A DNA stretch of 41,135 bases from positions 1 to 41,135 of IMG/VR virus record IMGVR_UViG_3300042923_000953; one strand, 5' to 3'. The translations under genes were made by a program, and so were the position numbers. Source of the stretch: a virus. The notes below the pieces were generated by a model. The model searched no databases. It was not told where the DNA came from and saw nothing but the letters and a program-made list of their open reading frames with translations. Within the stretch, counting starts at the first letter, position 1. The number at the start of each line of letters is the position of its first letter. This document shows, one piece after another, positions 6,190 to 14,387 of the stretch.

Positions 6190-6879
6190 TTATACTGACC
6201 AGTTCTGTGCTTGGTCTCTTACGAATACTTTTATTATTTTATTTCCATCACCAGATGAAGCAGTTTCTAGGTCTGACCCATTTATTGTACAATTAATGGG
6301 TGTTTCACATGGGTATGACCCTATACCATTCATGTTTGTAGACCCCATTGTTGTTGGAATTTGAATACCTGTATCGTGAGTTGCGCCAACCGAAGCTACT
6401 ACCTTTATCTTATATTCGAGATAATATGAATCAGGTGTTGATGTAACTGTGAAACTAAATGCTGATTGATTTTTACCAGCCATTACCGAAATTTTTGAAA
6501 CGTCTGGTCCAGTAATTGTTACAGTAGGTCTTGTTGTGTCGAGTGTAATACTATCGCTTACTTGAGCTGACTCATTATAAACATCATCTCGAACCACTAC
6601 ACTAAGTGTTTTATTGCCATCGCCAAGGGATAGCAATATTGATACACCAGTCGAAAAAGCAACCCAAGACGACAACTCTCTAGTAGCTTTATAGTTCAAA
6701 TTATATGTTCCATCAATGTCTCCCCAAATTTTCATTTGGTATCCAGAAGTGACTCCATCTCCCACTGAAATTGTTACTTCTACTAGTCGATCAGTAGCAT
6801 AGGTACTATTGTTGTTGATTTTTATCGACGGACTCGCTGGTCCTGTCGTATCTAATATTAAACTAAAATTATTTGCCAT
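6190..6879 (-). CDS. tail protein with two Ig-like domains
   Basis: A 229-aa protein with two repeats. Residues about 10-115 contain SGYQMKIWGDIDGTYN followed by LSLGDGNKTLSVVVRDDVYN. Residues about 118-229 contain TRPTVTITGPDV and later SSGDGNKIIKVFVRDQAQN. The paired GDGNK(T/I)-x-x-V-x-VRD motif is typical of Ig-like repeats in phage minor tail or fibre proteins that bind cell-surface glycans. The Shine-Dalgarno is AAAGGAAT. Function is inferred from domain type and location. Confidence 0.7.
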   Translation of the reverse strand: MANNFSLILDTTGPASPSIKINNNSTYATDRLVEVTISVGDGVTSGYQMKIWGDIDGTYNLNYKATRELSSWVAFSTGVSILLSLGDGNKTLSVVVRDDVYNESAQVSDSITLDTTRPTVTITGPDVSKISVMAGKNQSAFSFTVTSTPDSYYLEYKIKVVASVGATHDTGIQIPTTMGSTNMNGIGSYPCETPINCTINGSDLETASSGDGNKIIKVFVRDQAQNWSV

Positions 6880-6935
6880 TATATCAATTCCTTTCTATTC
6901 TTGATTTGATCTTTAACGGCTTAGAGTATTTGATT

Positions 6936-7226
6936 TTACTGTGCTTGAAAATAATAAGAGGTACACGGTAAAGGGTCTAACATTCCGTCGGAAGGGTCTC
7001 TCCAATGAGATACTCTCATTATAAATCCAACTGCATATACTGTAGCTGGAATAGCATTTGTAAATATAGTTGTTACTGCACCCTGTGTTTTACAAGTTGA
7101 TGAATAATTAATGCCTGCATCATAACTACCGTTATTAACTCCACTTGTGCCTAAATAAACCCATCTTGTAGCATATACAATTGGTATGATTGTTATTTGA
7201 CTTGCTATAACTCCTATAATCATGCT
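6936..7226 (-). CDS. hypothetical tail-tip protein
   Basis: I choose the ATG at 7226 (MIIGVIASQITIIPIVYATR), which overlaps the stop of the preceding gene and follows GGAG. This gives 96 aa. There is one hydrophobic N-terminal stretch, then a Gly/Ser/Tyr-rich part (YLGTSGVNNGSYDAGINYSS) and a Cys near the end. No family recognised. Coupled to the fibre-like gene upstream. Confidence 0.55.
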   Translation of the reverse strand, partial: SMIIGVIASQITIIPIVYATRWVYLGTSGVNNGSYDAGINYSSTCKTQGAVTTIFTNAIPATVYAVGFIMRVSHWRDPSDGMLDPLPCTSYYFQAQ

Positions 7227-7642
7227 TTCAACGCTCCAATCAATATCCATGTATCAATTAAAATCTTCTTTAATGTTACTGCTTGATATTGTAGATTTAT
7301 TCTTCGCTTTTCACCTTCACTATGTAAAGTAACCCCTGAGTATGGGGTTATAGATACTTCGCCTATACCATATCTACATATAGTAATCTCAGCGCCTATA
7401 GGAAATGCACTATTAACATTAGATGGTATTGTTACAGTTGTTGTGTTTGTTAAATATAAAAAACTATTTAAATGTGAGTTTACATTAAGAACTAAACTAC
7501 CACTTGATGTTGACACTCCACCTCCAGAATTTATTTCGTTAACACAATCTTCTATCCCGCTTTCTATACGATTAAGTTGAGTTGAACTAAGTTTTGTAAC
7601 ACCATTAACCCATATTGTTTTTGCAAATGTTATTAAGCCCAT
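7220..7642 (-). CDS. tail fibre-like protein
   Basis: A 140-aa protein whose N-terminus (FAKTIWVNGVTKLSSTQLNR followed by IESGIEDC) matches the common opening of phage tail and baseplate fibres, W-x-NG-x-T-x-L-x-x-x-x-LN-x-IE. The C-terminus (VTLKKILIDTWILIGALKA) is like the shaft end of short fibres. A beta-rich middle separates them. It probably forms part of the host-adsorption device with the next two upstream proteins. Confidence 0.7.
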   Translation of the reverse strand: MGLITFAKTIWVNGVTKLSSTQLNRIESGIEDCVNEINSGGGVSTSSGSLVLNVNSHLNSFLYLTNTTTVTIPSNVNSAFPIGAEITICRYGIGEVSITPYSGVTLHSEGEKRRINLQYQAVTLKKILIDTWILIGALKA

Positions 7643-7650
7643 TTAATCAC

Positions 7651-8574
7651 CTACTTCACTCGAAAACCATAGATAACGACTGGTTCGTCTGTTCCGTATC
7701 CATAATCTACATACAATACCCCATTTGTTAATTTTGCACTGAATGATATTTGTCTATATAATGTACTGCCACCACTATTTATTGAATCGATCAATTGAAA
7801 ACTTTTATAAATACTATTTAACATAATTCTTGGAATAGTTGTATTAACCGTGTTGTATGTTCCACCATTCTTTCCGACTCTTAATGATACAATAAAATGG
7901 TCAAAGAATTCATCTACTGTGATGTTTTGTTTTTCGGTGCCGATGTATTCATACTTGTGTAAACTATTAAACGCGGATATTATTTGCGCTTCAGTTTTAC
8001 CACCTAATGTACTAGCGTTATCAGCATCAACTGTTTTTGCTACTTTAGTTGTGCCGTTTAATATATTAGATAATTCAATGTGGCTATGTCTTAACGGTAA
8101 TAACATACCACAATAACTATCTTGGTCGCGTTCGTCTATTATGTCCGTTATTGCTACAACGTTACTTCCACCACGATAAATAATTCTTGCTAACGATATT
8201 TCATATATTGTCGAACTTCTTTCAAGAGCAAACGGAACAGATGAAGCACCTTTTTTTACAACAGTTTCTAAAGTTTTAGTTGTTTCATTTAATCTTACAA
8301 TAATTCTATCTGCTCTGTCTGATGAGCCATAATCTATCGTGAGTATTTTTGATTCAGCATTGATGTATAATCTACCGCCTACAAGTGCAGCACCACTTGA
8401 AACCGTTACATTAAGATTGGTGCCATTTGCAGTTATTTTTAATTCACCACCATAACCTTTTAAATAACCATCTTCACGGCCGGCCAATGCACTAAATATA
8501 TCAGCAAATGCTTTAGCTTCATATGTTTTGGGATTATCTACACTTGAATTAAAAAAATAACTTAATTCAGCCAT
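7651..8574 (-). CDS. baseplate/receptor-binding type tail protein
   Basis: A 307-aa protein. The N-terminal half (YFFNSSVDNPKTYEAKAFAD, then VSSGAALVGGRLYINAESK and DYGSSDRADRIIVRLNETTK) resembles upper-baseplate and fibre-anchor proteins of siphophages of Gram-positive bacteria. The C-terminal part is beta-rich and likely host-facing. It directly follows the Gp37-like tail protein, as expected for a tip protein. Confidence 0.72.
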   Translation of the reverse strand: MAELSYFFNSSVDNPKTYEAKAFADIFSALAGREDGYLKGYGGELKITANGTNLNVTVSSGAALVGGRLYINAESKILTIDYGSSDRADRIIVRLNETTKTLETVVKKGASSVPFALERSSTIYEISLARIIYRGGSNVVAITDIIDERDQDSYCGMLLPLRHSHIELSNILNGTTKVAKTVDADNASTLGGKTEAQIISAFNSLHKYEYIGTEKQNITVDEFFDHFIVSLRVGKNGGTYNTVNTTIPRIMLNSIYKSFQLIDSINSGGSTLYRQISFSAKLTNGVLYVDYGYGTDEPVVIYGFRVK

Positions 8575-8583
8575 TTATATCAC

Positions 8584-9573
8584 CTAACCTTTCAATAATT
8601 CTAAGTCTTTTAATCTATTATCAATAACTGATTTAAGAGTGTTTTTATCATAACCTATAGTAATTAACGTTTTCTTTAATCCTTTTTCGTAAAATTCAGT
8701 CACTTTTGTTACTCGTAAATCTTGCTGAGTTTTCTTAGTTTTAATTGTGACTTTATCGCCTAAATAATAATCAGTCCGGAAGAAAGAATTTATTTCGCTA
8801 ATGACCTCTATGTCAAAATTATAGATATTTGAAAGCTCTGCTATTCTTTTATTAGCGTCATCCGATGTACCAGTTATTGCTAATTCTCTACGATTATAAT
8901 CTACCGGTGTGCCAACTTTTGATAAAATTCCATCTTTGACAGCATAAATGAAATTAACATAATTTCTCTTTGACTTAGTTGTTTTAATTCGTATGTTTTT
9001 GAATTCATTTTTGAATAAAATAATATTGTTTTCGGTTTGATTAATTGTTCTATCTTTGCCTTGATATATAATAACTTTTATTTTTTTGTTTATTAAATCG
9101 AGTGCAAATTTCCAACCAATTTCACCGTAAATTGCAAGTTCTTTTACATCATTTAAAAGGTTTGTATTTTTGCGATTGTAATAAGTAATAATCCCTGAAA
9201 AAACTTCGCTAAAGTATAAAGGAATAACCTTTCCAACTGCTGAAAATTGCCTGTTAATTAAATGATACATTTGAGTTCCGGTCGCTGAAGTAGCACTTCC
9301 TGTTTCTTCAACTACACGCCAATTACACATCTTTTTTAGTTCGCTACCTTTAACAATTAATAAGTTGTCATCTTCAATTACATCTTCAACTAAAAAAGGT
9401 TCTTCAGGTCTTATAAAGATATAATCATCAACATCTATTATTTCACTGTTTTCATTAATAGGTAATATAAATTCAAATTCACCACATTCAGAATAAGTGT
9501 GTTCTAATCTTAAAGACTTAAATTCAATTATTTTTGTTTTGAAATTAAAGTCCTTATCAATTACATTAATCAT
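8584..9573 (-). CDS. siphovirus Gp37-like tail protein (tip/hub)
   Basis: I choose the ATG at 9573 (MINVIDKDFNFKTKIIEFKS), which follows GAAGGTGTGTAAG and starts 2 bp past the stop of the distal tail gene, giving 329 aa. The layout matches ReqiPepy6 Gp37-like tail proteins: LRLEHTYSECGEFEFILPIN near the N-terminus, a central hub part with GWKFALDLINKKIKV, and a C-terminal YYLGDKVTIKTKKTQQDLRV segment. No peptidase or murein-hydrolase domain is fused to it, unlike many tail tip proteins. Confidence 0.8.
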   Translation of the reverse strand: MINVIDKDFNFKTKIIEFKSLRLEHTYSECGEFEFILPINENSEIIDVDDYIFIRPEEPFLVEDVIEDDNLLIVKGSELKKMCNWRVVEETGSATSATGTQMYHLINRQFSAVGKVIPLYFSEVFSGIITYYNRKNTNLLNDVKELAIYGEIGWKFALDLINKKIKVIIYQGKDRTINQTENNIILFKNEFKNIRIKTTKSKRNYVNFIYAVKDGILSKVGTPVDYNRRELAITGTSDDANKRIAELSNIYNFDIEVISEINSFFRTDYYLGDKVTIKTKKTQQDLRVTKVTEFYEKGLKKTLITIGYDKNTLKSVIDNRLKDLELLKG

Positions 9574-9574
9574 C

Positions 9575-10429
9575 TTACACACCTTCATATCTTTCATTAT
9601 AGTGAATGATCATCTTTGGTTTTCCACCATTTGATGTTATCTTTAGCGTATTTAATCCTACATCTAATACAAAGAAGTTTGAATTAATATCGATTAAATT
9701 AAATGCTGAAGCAATCACACCGCTTGGATCTACTTTTTTAACTGTATATTTTTGCGTGTCTATTAATAGTTTTTCATTACTTAACAATGATGTTTTTATT
9801 GTGATAAATTCACTTGTTTCTTTTTTAGTGATTGTAATAGGTGATGTTGCTGGTCCTAACGCTTCAATCAATACAGGTGTTTCAATTTGGCCGTTGTTTA
9901 TAATTTTTACTTCTGAATCAGTCATTGCAAATTCTATTGGAAAAGAGAATCCGACACTTTCGACCAATTCAAATCCACCTTGATAATCCTCGAGGATTGC
10001 TATATCTTCAATCGTTTTTAACAGCAAAGGATTAGTTGCGACCATTTCAACAGAAAAGCCTACTTGACCGTTACGCCTAGTAGGTATATCTTCAATTCTT
10101 CTTATGAGGACGCTTGTTTTAACATCAATATGATTGTTAATATATCTGAAAACACCTGGACTATTTTTAGAAGCAAAGATTCGGTTGATTTCCTCTTTTT
10201 TAGCGTACATATCCTTCATGTTGCCAGTTCTTACATCAAACTTCATATTTATTGGTCTAATACCTAAATTAACACTTTCAAAATTAACACCATCAACACC
10301 ATAATTTTGTGTAGTGTTTAGCTGTACATCTTTTCCGCTTAATCCTTTTATTTCAGTCAAAAAATAAGGGAAAGAATATGCTATCGTTATTTCTTGACCT
10401 AATTTATTGGTATAAATTACTTTTTGCAT
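9575..10429 (-). CDS. distal tail protein (Dit-like)
   Basis: A 284-aa protein with typical siphophage distal tail features: IYTNKLGQEITIAYSFPYFL at the start, GVDGVNFESVNLGIRPINMK in the first domain, and RRNGQVGFSVEMVATNPLL before the C-terminal galectin-like half. It is placed between the tape measure and the hub protein, the usual order. Dit forms the ring joining tail tube to tip. Confidence 0.85.
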   Translation of the reverse strand: MQKVIYTNKLGQEITIAYSFPYFLTEIKGLSGKDVQLNTTQNYGVDGVNFESVNLGIRPINMKFDVRTGNMKDMYAKKEEINRIFASKNSPGVFRYINNHIDVKTSVLIRRIEDIPTRRNGQVGFSVEMVATNPLLLKTIEDIAILEDYQGGFELVESVGFSFPIEFAMTDSEVKIINNGQIETPVLIEALGPATSPITITKKETSEFITIKTSLLSNEKLLIDTQKYTVKKVDPSGVIASAFNLIDINSNFFVLDVGLNTLKITSNGGKPKMIIHYNERYEGV

Positions 10430-10440
10430 ATTCTTCCTCC

Positions 10441-11844
10441 TTACTTAAATGCACTTGCCAACGTATTTGCATTATCTTTTTGACTTATCCAAATTTCATA
10501 ATCTGATTTCTCTGATGTGCTATAATTATTAATTTGCGTGATAGAATTACTTGTTGAAGATGTGTTTGCATCTTCGCCACCCGATTTACTAATTAATGAG
10601 CCCAATGAAAATATGCCCATTATTCCATGATCCGTTAGCCAACTAATCCATTCAAAAACTGGTTCTAATTTTTCGAGTACAAAGCCCAAGGCACTAATTA
10701 ATACATCAAGCACTGGTACTAAATACTTATCAATGTACTCAACAAACCTAACAAACAAAGGCATTAGTTTCATACCTAATTCAGCAAACAATCCTTTGAA
10801 TTTTCCCATAGTATCATCCCATTTATCATTTGCTTTTCCTGCTGCTTTTGCTTCTTCGTTTGTGATAATTCCTAATTCACGTTTTTTAGCGATTAAGTTT
10901 TCTATTTCACTTGCTTGTAATTCAAGCATAGGATTAATTTCAGTTGCGAGTTTATCTCCAAAAATAGCATTTGCTATCCCTAGTCTTTCGGTTTCACTTG
11001 ATACTCCACCTAAACCTAATACAATCGTTTTGTATGCTTCATCACTTGACATTGCCAATAAACTCTCTTGACTTATTCCTAATGCTTCAATAGCATTAGT
11101 TGCTTCATTGGTCTTTCCTGTTGCTAAATCACCTAATATAGCATTAGTTTTTACAAATGACTGATTTATCTTTTCGGCTTCAACACCGCTACGTTCAGCT
11201 ACGAAATTCCATTCTTGTAATGCTTCGGCACTGATATTATACTTATTTGCTGTTTCATCTATTTCATCAGCGAGATTAATTTGACTTTTCGCAAATATTC
11301 CAACCGCAACAGTTGCTCCTGCTGCAATAGCTCCAACAGTAGCAACCTTAGCCGCAGTTCCAGTTAATGTAGCAACATTCATTCCGCCTACATTAATACC
11401 TTTAGTTGCTGGTAATCCTCCGAGTTGTACTGCTGATGTATTCGTTACTGGTGATATAGGATTTGCAAGAGGAGTTGTATTGACATCATCTAATTGTCTT
11501 TCATAACCTTTTAGGTAATTAGTAGCTTTGAGTATTTCTGTATTTGTATCTTGCCATTTTCGTAAAGCACCATCATTACCAGCAATAGCGGATTGATGAT
11601 AGGCTTGAGACTGATTTTCTAATTCTTTTAATTTTAGTTTTTGAGTTGATAAGGCTTCACTTAATAACTTTTGTTTTGCGGTTAATAATTCTGTATCAGT
11701 TGGGTCAAATTTTAATCCTTTTTCAACTTCTTTAAGTTGTTTGTTGGTTCCGGTAAGATTAGAATTAATTTTTTTTAAATCACCATCTAATTGCGTCATA
11801 TCTGAACCAATAACGATATTTATACCACGTATGCTTTCCGCCAT
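10441..11844 (-). CDS. tail tape measure protein (short)
   Basis: A 467-aa protein. The N-terminus is coiled-coil rich (LKKINSNLTGTNKQLKEVEK), followed by a hydrophobic Ala/Gly segment around residues 160-185 (VATVGAIAAGATVAVGIFA) and a second hydrophobic region near residues 365-390. This layout, and the position after the frameshifted chaperone gene, identify a tape measure. It is short for a siphophage; at the usual 0.15 nm per residue it implies a tail near 70 nm. No lytic transglycosylase or peptidase domain is visible. Confidence 0.85.
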   Translation of the reverse strand: MAESIRGINIVIGSDMTQLDGDLKKINSNLTGTNKQLKEVEKGLKFDPTDTELLTAKQKLLSEALSTQKLKLKELENQSQAYHQSAIAGNDGALRKWQDTNTEILKATNYLKGYERQLDDVNTTPLANPISPVTNTSAVQLGGLPATKGINVGGMNVATLTGTAAKVATVGAIAAGATVAVGIFAKSQINLADEIDETANKYNISAEALQEWNFVAERSGVEAEKINQSFVKTNAILGDLATGKTNEATNAIEALGISQESLLAMSSDEAYKTIVLGLGGVSSETERLGIANAIFGDKLATEINPMLELQASEIENLIAKKRELGIITNEEAKAAGKANDKWDDTMGKFKGLFAELGMKLMPLFVRFVEYIDKYLVPVLDVLISALGFVLEKLEPVFEWISWLTDHGIMGIFSLGSLISKSGGEDANTSSTSNSITQINNYSTSEKSDYEIWISQKDNANTLASAFK

Positions 11845-11855
11845 ATTTTCACCTC

Positions 11856-12044
11856 CTAGAAGAAACGATCTATATCTTCTTGAGTACCTTTTCTAGTGTT
11901 GCTACCTTTTGAATTAGTGAATGTTTCTACCATTTCCATAAGCAAAGAAAGCGACAAAAATTGAAAATCACTAAGAGTGAGATTCATGTACTTTGTCGCA
12001 ATTAGTACAATTTCAGCAGTTGATGTTACTTCATCATTTGTGCT
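11856..12044 (-). CDS. tail assembly chaperone, -1 frameshift extension (GT part)
   Basis: This frame has no start of its own. It is entered by -1 slippage at the run of nine A at 12044-12052. The extension reads STNDEVTSTAEIVLIATKY and continues to DIDRFF before TAG at 11856-11858, adding about 62 residues to the upstream protein. In tailed phages the gene before the tape measure nearly always makes a G and a GT form this way, with the longer form binding tape measure and tail tube proteins. The open frame fills the whole space between the zero-frame stop and the tape measure start. Confidence 0.82.
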   Translation of the reverse strand, partial: STNDEVTSTAEIVLIATKYMNLTLSDFQFLSLSLLMEMVETFTNSKGSNTRKGTQEDIDRFF

Positions 12045-12373
12045 TTTTTTTTATTTTGTTGAGTGGTTTCAAACACTATTCCAAAACATTTAAAAATCAT
12101 ATCCAAAAAATCTTCATCAAAGAAAAATCCTAATGGAATTGAATTAATAAAATCCTCATAGATTAACTTTCTATTTGCTGAATATGCAATACAGAACAAA
12201 AAATCAACTAAGATTTCAAAATCAGTTTCTTTACTAAGTGTTTTCAAATCTTTCATTAGATCCTTTTTAGTGAGTTGTTTGTAATTAAGCATTACCATAG
12301 CGGATGTATTAATAGGGAAGTCGACTTTCATCAACTCCCCATCAATTTCTTTTTCATATTCAAATTTTCGCAT
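12026..12373 (-). CDS. tail assembly chaperone, zero-frame product (G part)
   Basis: A 115-aa protein starting MRKFEYEKEIDGELMKVDFP and ending QQNKKKAQMMK. It is the usual size and place for the gpG-type chaperone, between the major tail protein and the tape measure. Near the stop the codons AAT AAA AAA AAA GCA provide a classic slippery run for -1 frameshifting into the extension at 11856-12044. It should act in the cytoplasm during tail tube polymerisation and be absent from mature virions. Confidence 0.85.
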   Translation of the reverse strand: MRKFEYEKEIDGELMKVDFPINTSAMVMLNYKQLTKKDLMKDLKTLSKETDFEILVDFLFCIAYSANRKLIYEDFINSIPLGFFFDEDFLDMIFKCFGIVFETTQQNKKKAQMMK

Positions 12374-12374
12374 A

Positions 12375-12950
12375 CTATAAACCTACAGGAGTATATACAG
12401 TATCTAAAAACGTACCGAAAACTAATTCATTAGTTTCATTAGGAATAACAGAAGCCTTAACATATCTATCGTCACTCATACGAGGATTACAAGAGATTGT
12501 TAATGTTTTTTGATTAGCTTCGATTGTCGCTTCTTTTGTCTTTGTACTTTCGCTAGGTCTTCCTATATTGCAATTATAATACCAACACTTGCGATTTTTA
12601 CTATCTCCATCAATCGTGAAACCTAATGCAAATGGTTTAGGAAGTGCTTTACCGTCTTCGATTAATACTCCATTAGTATCTAACTTAAAACCTAGAATAT
12701 CGGTATAAAACCAATCTGGTATTTTATATATTACGACATTACCAGTATAACCGTCATTTACAGTTGCTTCAAAGTAAACACCGTTATCAGCATAGTTTGT
12801 TACTTTTTCACCTTCAGGATCTAGTTGTAATGAAACAGCGCTATATAATTTTTTGGGTGTTGCATATGCATGTAACCCAGTTTCTAAATCAAACGAATAT
12901 GTAGATATACATACGTTCGACAAACCAAATTCTATTTTATTATCATCCAT
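12375..12950 (-). CDS. major tail (tube) protein, phi13-type
   Basis: A 191-aa protein with features of the siphophage phi13-family major tail protein: an N-terminal FGLSNVCISTYSFDLETGLH segment, GYTGNVVIYKIPDWFYTDIL in the middle, and ALGFTIDGDSKNRKCWYYNC near the C-terminal half. It is located between the tail terminator-like protein and the chaperone, as expected. The Shine-Dalgarno is AAGGAGG. Confidence 0.85.
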   Translation of the reverse strand: MDDNKIEFGLSNVCISTYSFDLETGLHAYATPKKLYSAVSLQLDPEGEKVTNYADNGVYFEATVNDGYTGNVVIYKIPDWFYTDILGFKLDTNGVLIEDGKALPKPFALGFTIDGDSKNRKCWYYNCNIGRPSESTKTKEATIEANQKTLTISCNPRMSDDRYVKASVIPNETNELVFGTFLDTVYTPVGL

Positions 12951-12962
12951 GTGAATTCCTCC

Positions 12963-13283
12963 TTATATTTCAAATTCATAAATCGATTGAGTAATATCTT
13001 GGTCTTGATCGTAATAATCTCTTTGTTCAAAGATTATGTTAGCATTTTTTAAGACTTCATCAGTCTTTGTTATTAACGTAGAATCTTGTTTGTGGAATAC
13101 GCTTAATTGCACAGATTGGAATGTTTTATAAATTCCATTATCAGCAAGCAGAATACGATTGTATAATTTTTGGTACACTGCATAAGGAACATTTAAAGGT
13201 TCTCTTTTTGAGCCTTTTGCTACCGTGTTATATATCGATATTCCTATTATTTCTAAAATTGGTTTAAGTTCTTGGAGTGTCAT
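12963..13283 (-). CDS. tail completion/terminator-like protein
   Basis: A 106-aa protein (MTLQELKPILEIIGISIYNT) with PLNVPYAVYQKLYNRILLAD, and FQSVQLSVFHKQDSTL in the middle. Its size and place just before the major tail protein match DUF3168/gp17-type tail terminators, which cap the tail tube and join it to the head. Assigned by order and general pattern. Confidence 0.72.
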   Translation of the reverse strand: MTLQELKPILEIIGISIYNTVAKGSKREPLNVPYAVYQKLYNRILLADNGIYKTFQSVQLSVFHKQDSTLITKTDEVLKNANIIFEQRDYYDQDQDITQSIYEFEI

Positions 13284-13292
13284 TTAAACCTC

Positions 13293-13736
13293 CTAATAAT
13301 CTATCTTTGATGTAGCAATTAATAGCGAATCGCCTTCTTTTTTACCTTTTTCATCAGCTCTACCACTAATAATTAACTCCACATTTTTTACTAATCTTCC
13401 TTGAATTACTTTCTCATACGCTGGCCGTAAAAACGGTTGTGCCAGTACGTGAACGTAACCATTTTTTGTTTTGTGTAAGTGGCCAAATTCAATGATGTGA
13501 GGATAATGTGAACGAACTGGGTTATGTATAATAATTTTTATAACACCTTTAGAAGTTTTTATTGACTTAGTCCAAGTATCAGCCATGTGTATCATACTAT
13601 CATCATCTCTTGGAGCTGTATTTTTTATTTCCTCAATTAATTCATCAGCTGCTTTAATATTTTCATTAATAACTGCTTTTTGAACCTCATCCTTATATTC
13701 TTCAAGTATCTTTTGTAATTGTTTCGCAAAATCCAT
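13293..13736 (-). CDS. HK97 gp10-family head-tail joining protein
   Basis: I start at ATG 13736 (MDFAKQLQKILEEYKDEVQK) after AGGTGATTAAT, giving 147 aa. The motif HIIEFGHLHKTKNGYVHVLA followed by QPFLRPAYEK is the hallmark of HK97 gp10-like proteins. It lies between the head closure and tail terminator genes, the normal place. Confidence 0.85.
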   Translation of the reverse strand: MDFAKQLQKILEEYKDEVQKAVINENIKAADELIEEIKNTAPRDDDSMIHMADTWTKSIKTSKGVIKIIIHNPVRSHYPHIIEFGHLHKTKNGYVHVLAQPFLRPAYEKVIQGRLVKNVELIISGRADEKGKKEGDSLLIATSKIDY

Positions 13737-13745
13737 ATTAATCAC

Positions 13746-14036
13746 CTACCTTTGACTACAAATAAGAGTTATAAAAGCTTCATTCTGTTGATTTGTCCTC
13801 TCAACTTTATAATTTTTATAGTTATAAACAACGGTGGATTCACCTTTGTATGAACTAGCTCTAATAACAAATGTAATTTCCAATTTAATTCCCGCTTGCA
13901 TTGCTAAATAATACTCTTTTTGAGTTACTGATAACTTTTTAGCATCAATAGTTTTCCTATCTAATTCTATTGTTCGCATAATATTATTTTCGTCTTTTTG
14001 TTCGTTTTCTGTGATTAATTCAATTTTTGTGTACAT
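13746..14036 (-). CDS. head closure/head-tail adaptor protein
   Basis: I start at ATG 14036 (MYTKIELITENEQKDENNIM) after GAGGTGATT, giving 96 aa. The family of SPP1 gp16/HK97 head closure proteins has this length, an N-terminal strand and a C-terminal YNYKNYKVERTNQQNEAFIT strand pair, and the same place between connector and gp10. Assigned by these features. Confidence 0.75.
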   Translation of the reverse strand: MYTKIELITENEQKDENNIMRTIELDRKTIDAKKLSVTQKEYYLAMQAGIKLEITFVIRASSYKGESTVVYNYKNYKVERTNQQNEAFITLICSQR

Positions 14037-14066
14037 AATCACCTCTAAAACAATGAAAGAAGGACA

Positions 14067-14366
14067 TCAAATGATGCCCTCCCTCATAATTGTTTTTAAT
14101 TTAAGTTTAAAAGCTATTTTTTGTACAGCTTTTGACAATTTTTCTAGATCAACTTGTTGTCCTGGATATATATCACGAAGTGCAATATATTCAGAAATTG
14201 CTATCAACATTCCAAGTTTTAATAATTCTTTCTCATCATCATTAAGGACCTCTTCTTTAACACCTTTTATCATAAATTCAGCTTTTACAGCATTCATCAT
14301 GGTAATAAGTGATAATTCTGTTTCATCTGTCCGAATATATTCTTTCACTTCATCTATAGTCAGCAT
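14067..14366 (-). CDS. head-tail connector (gp6-like adaptor)
   Basis: A 99-aa helical protein starting MLTIDEVKEYIRTDETELSL, the standard opening of gp6/YqbG-like connector proteins (LT-x-x-E-V-K-x-Y-I/L). Helices such as KELLKLGMLIAISEYIALRD follow. It is positioned directly after the capsid gene. It should form the ring beneath the portal. Confidence 0.82.
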   Translation of the reverse strand: MLTIDEVKEYIRTDETELSLITMMNAVKAEFMIKGVKEEVLNDDEKELLKLGMLIAISEYIALRDIYPGQQVDLEKLSKAVQKIAFKLKLKTIMREGII

Positions 14367-14387
14367 AGGACCACTCCTTTATAGGAT

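Noticed and set aside
9606-9983. Plus-strand open frame of 125 codons inside the distal tail gene region
   Set aside because: It mirrors the well-supported distal tail gene on the other strand, has no Shine-Dalgarno and no protein-like motif. The same applies to plus-strand frames at 7850, 10064, 10733, 14011, 14764, 15490, 17885 and 19317.
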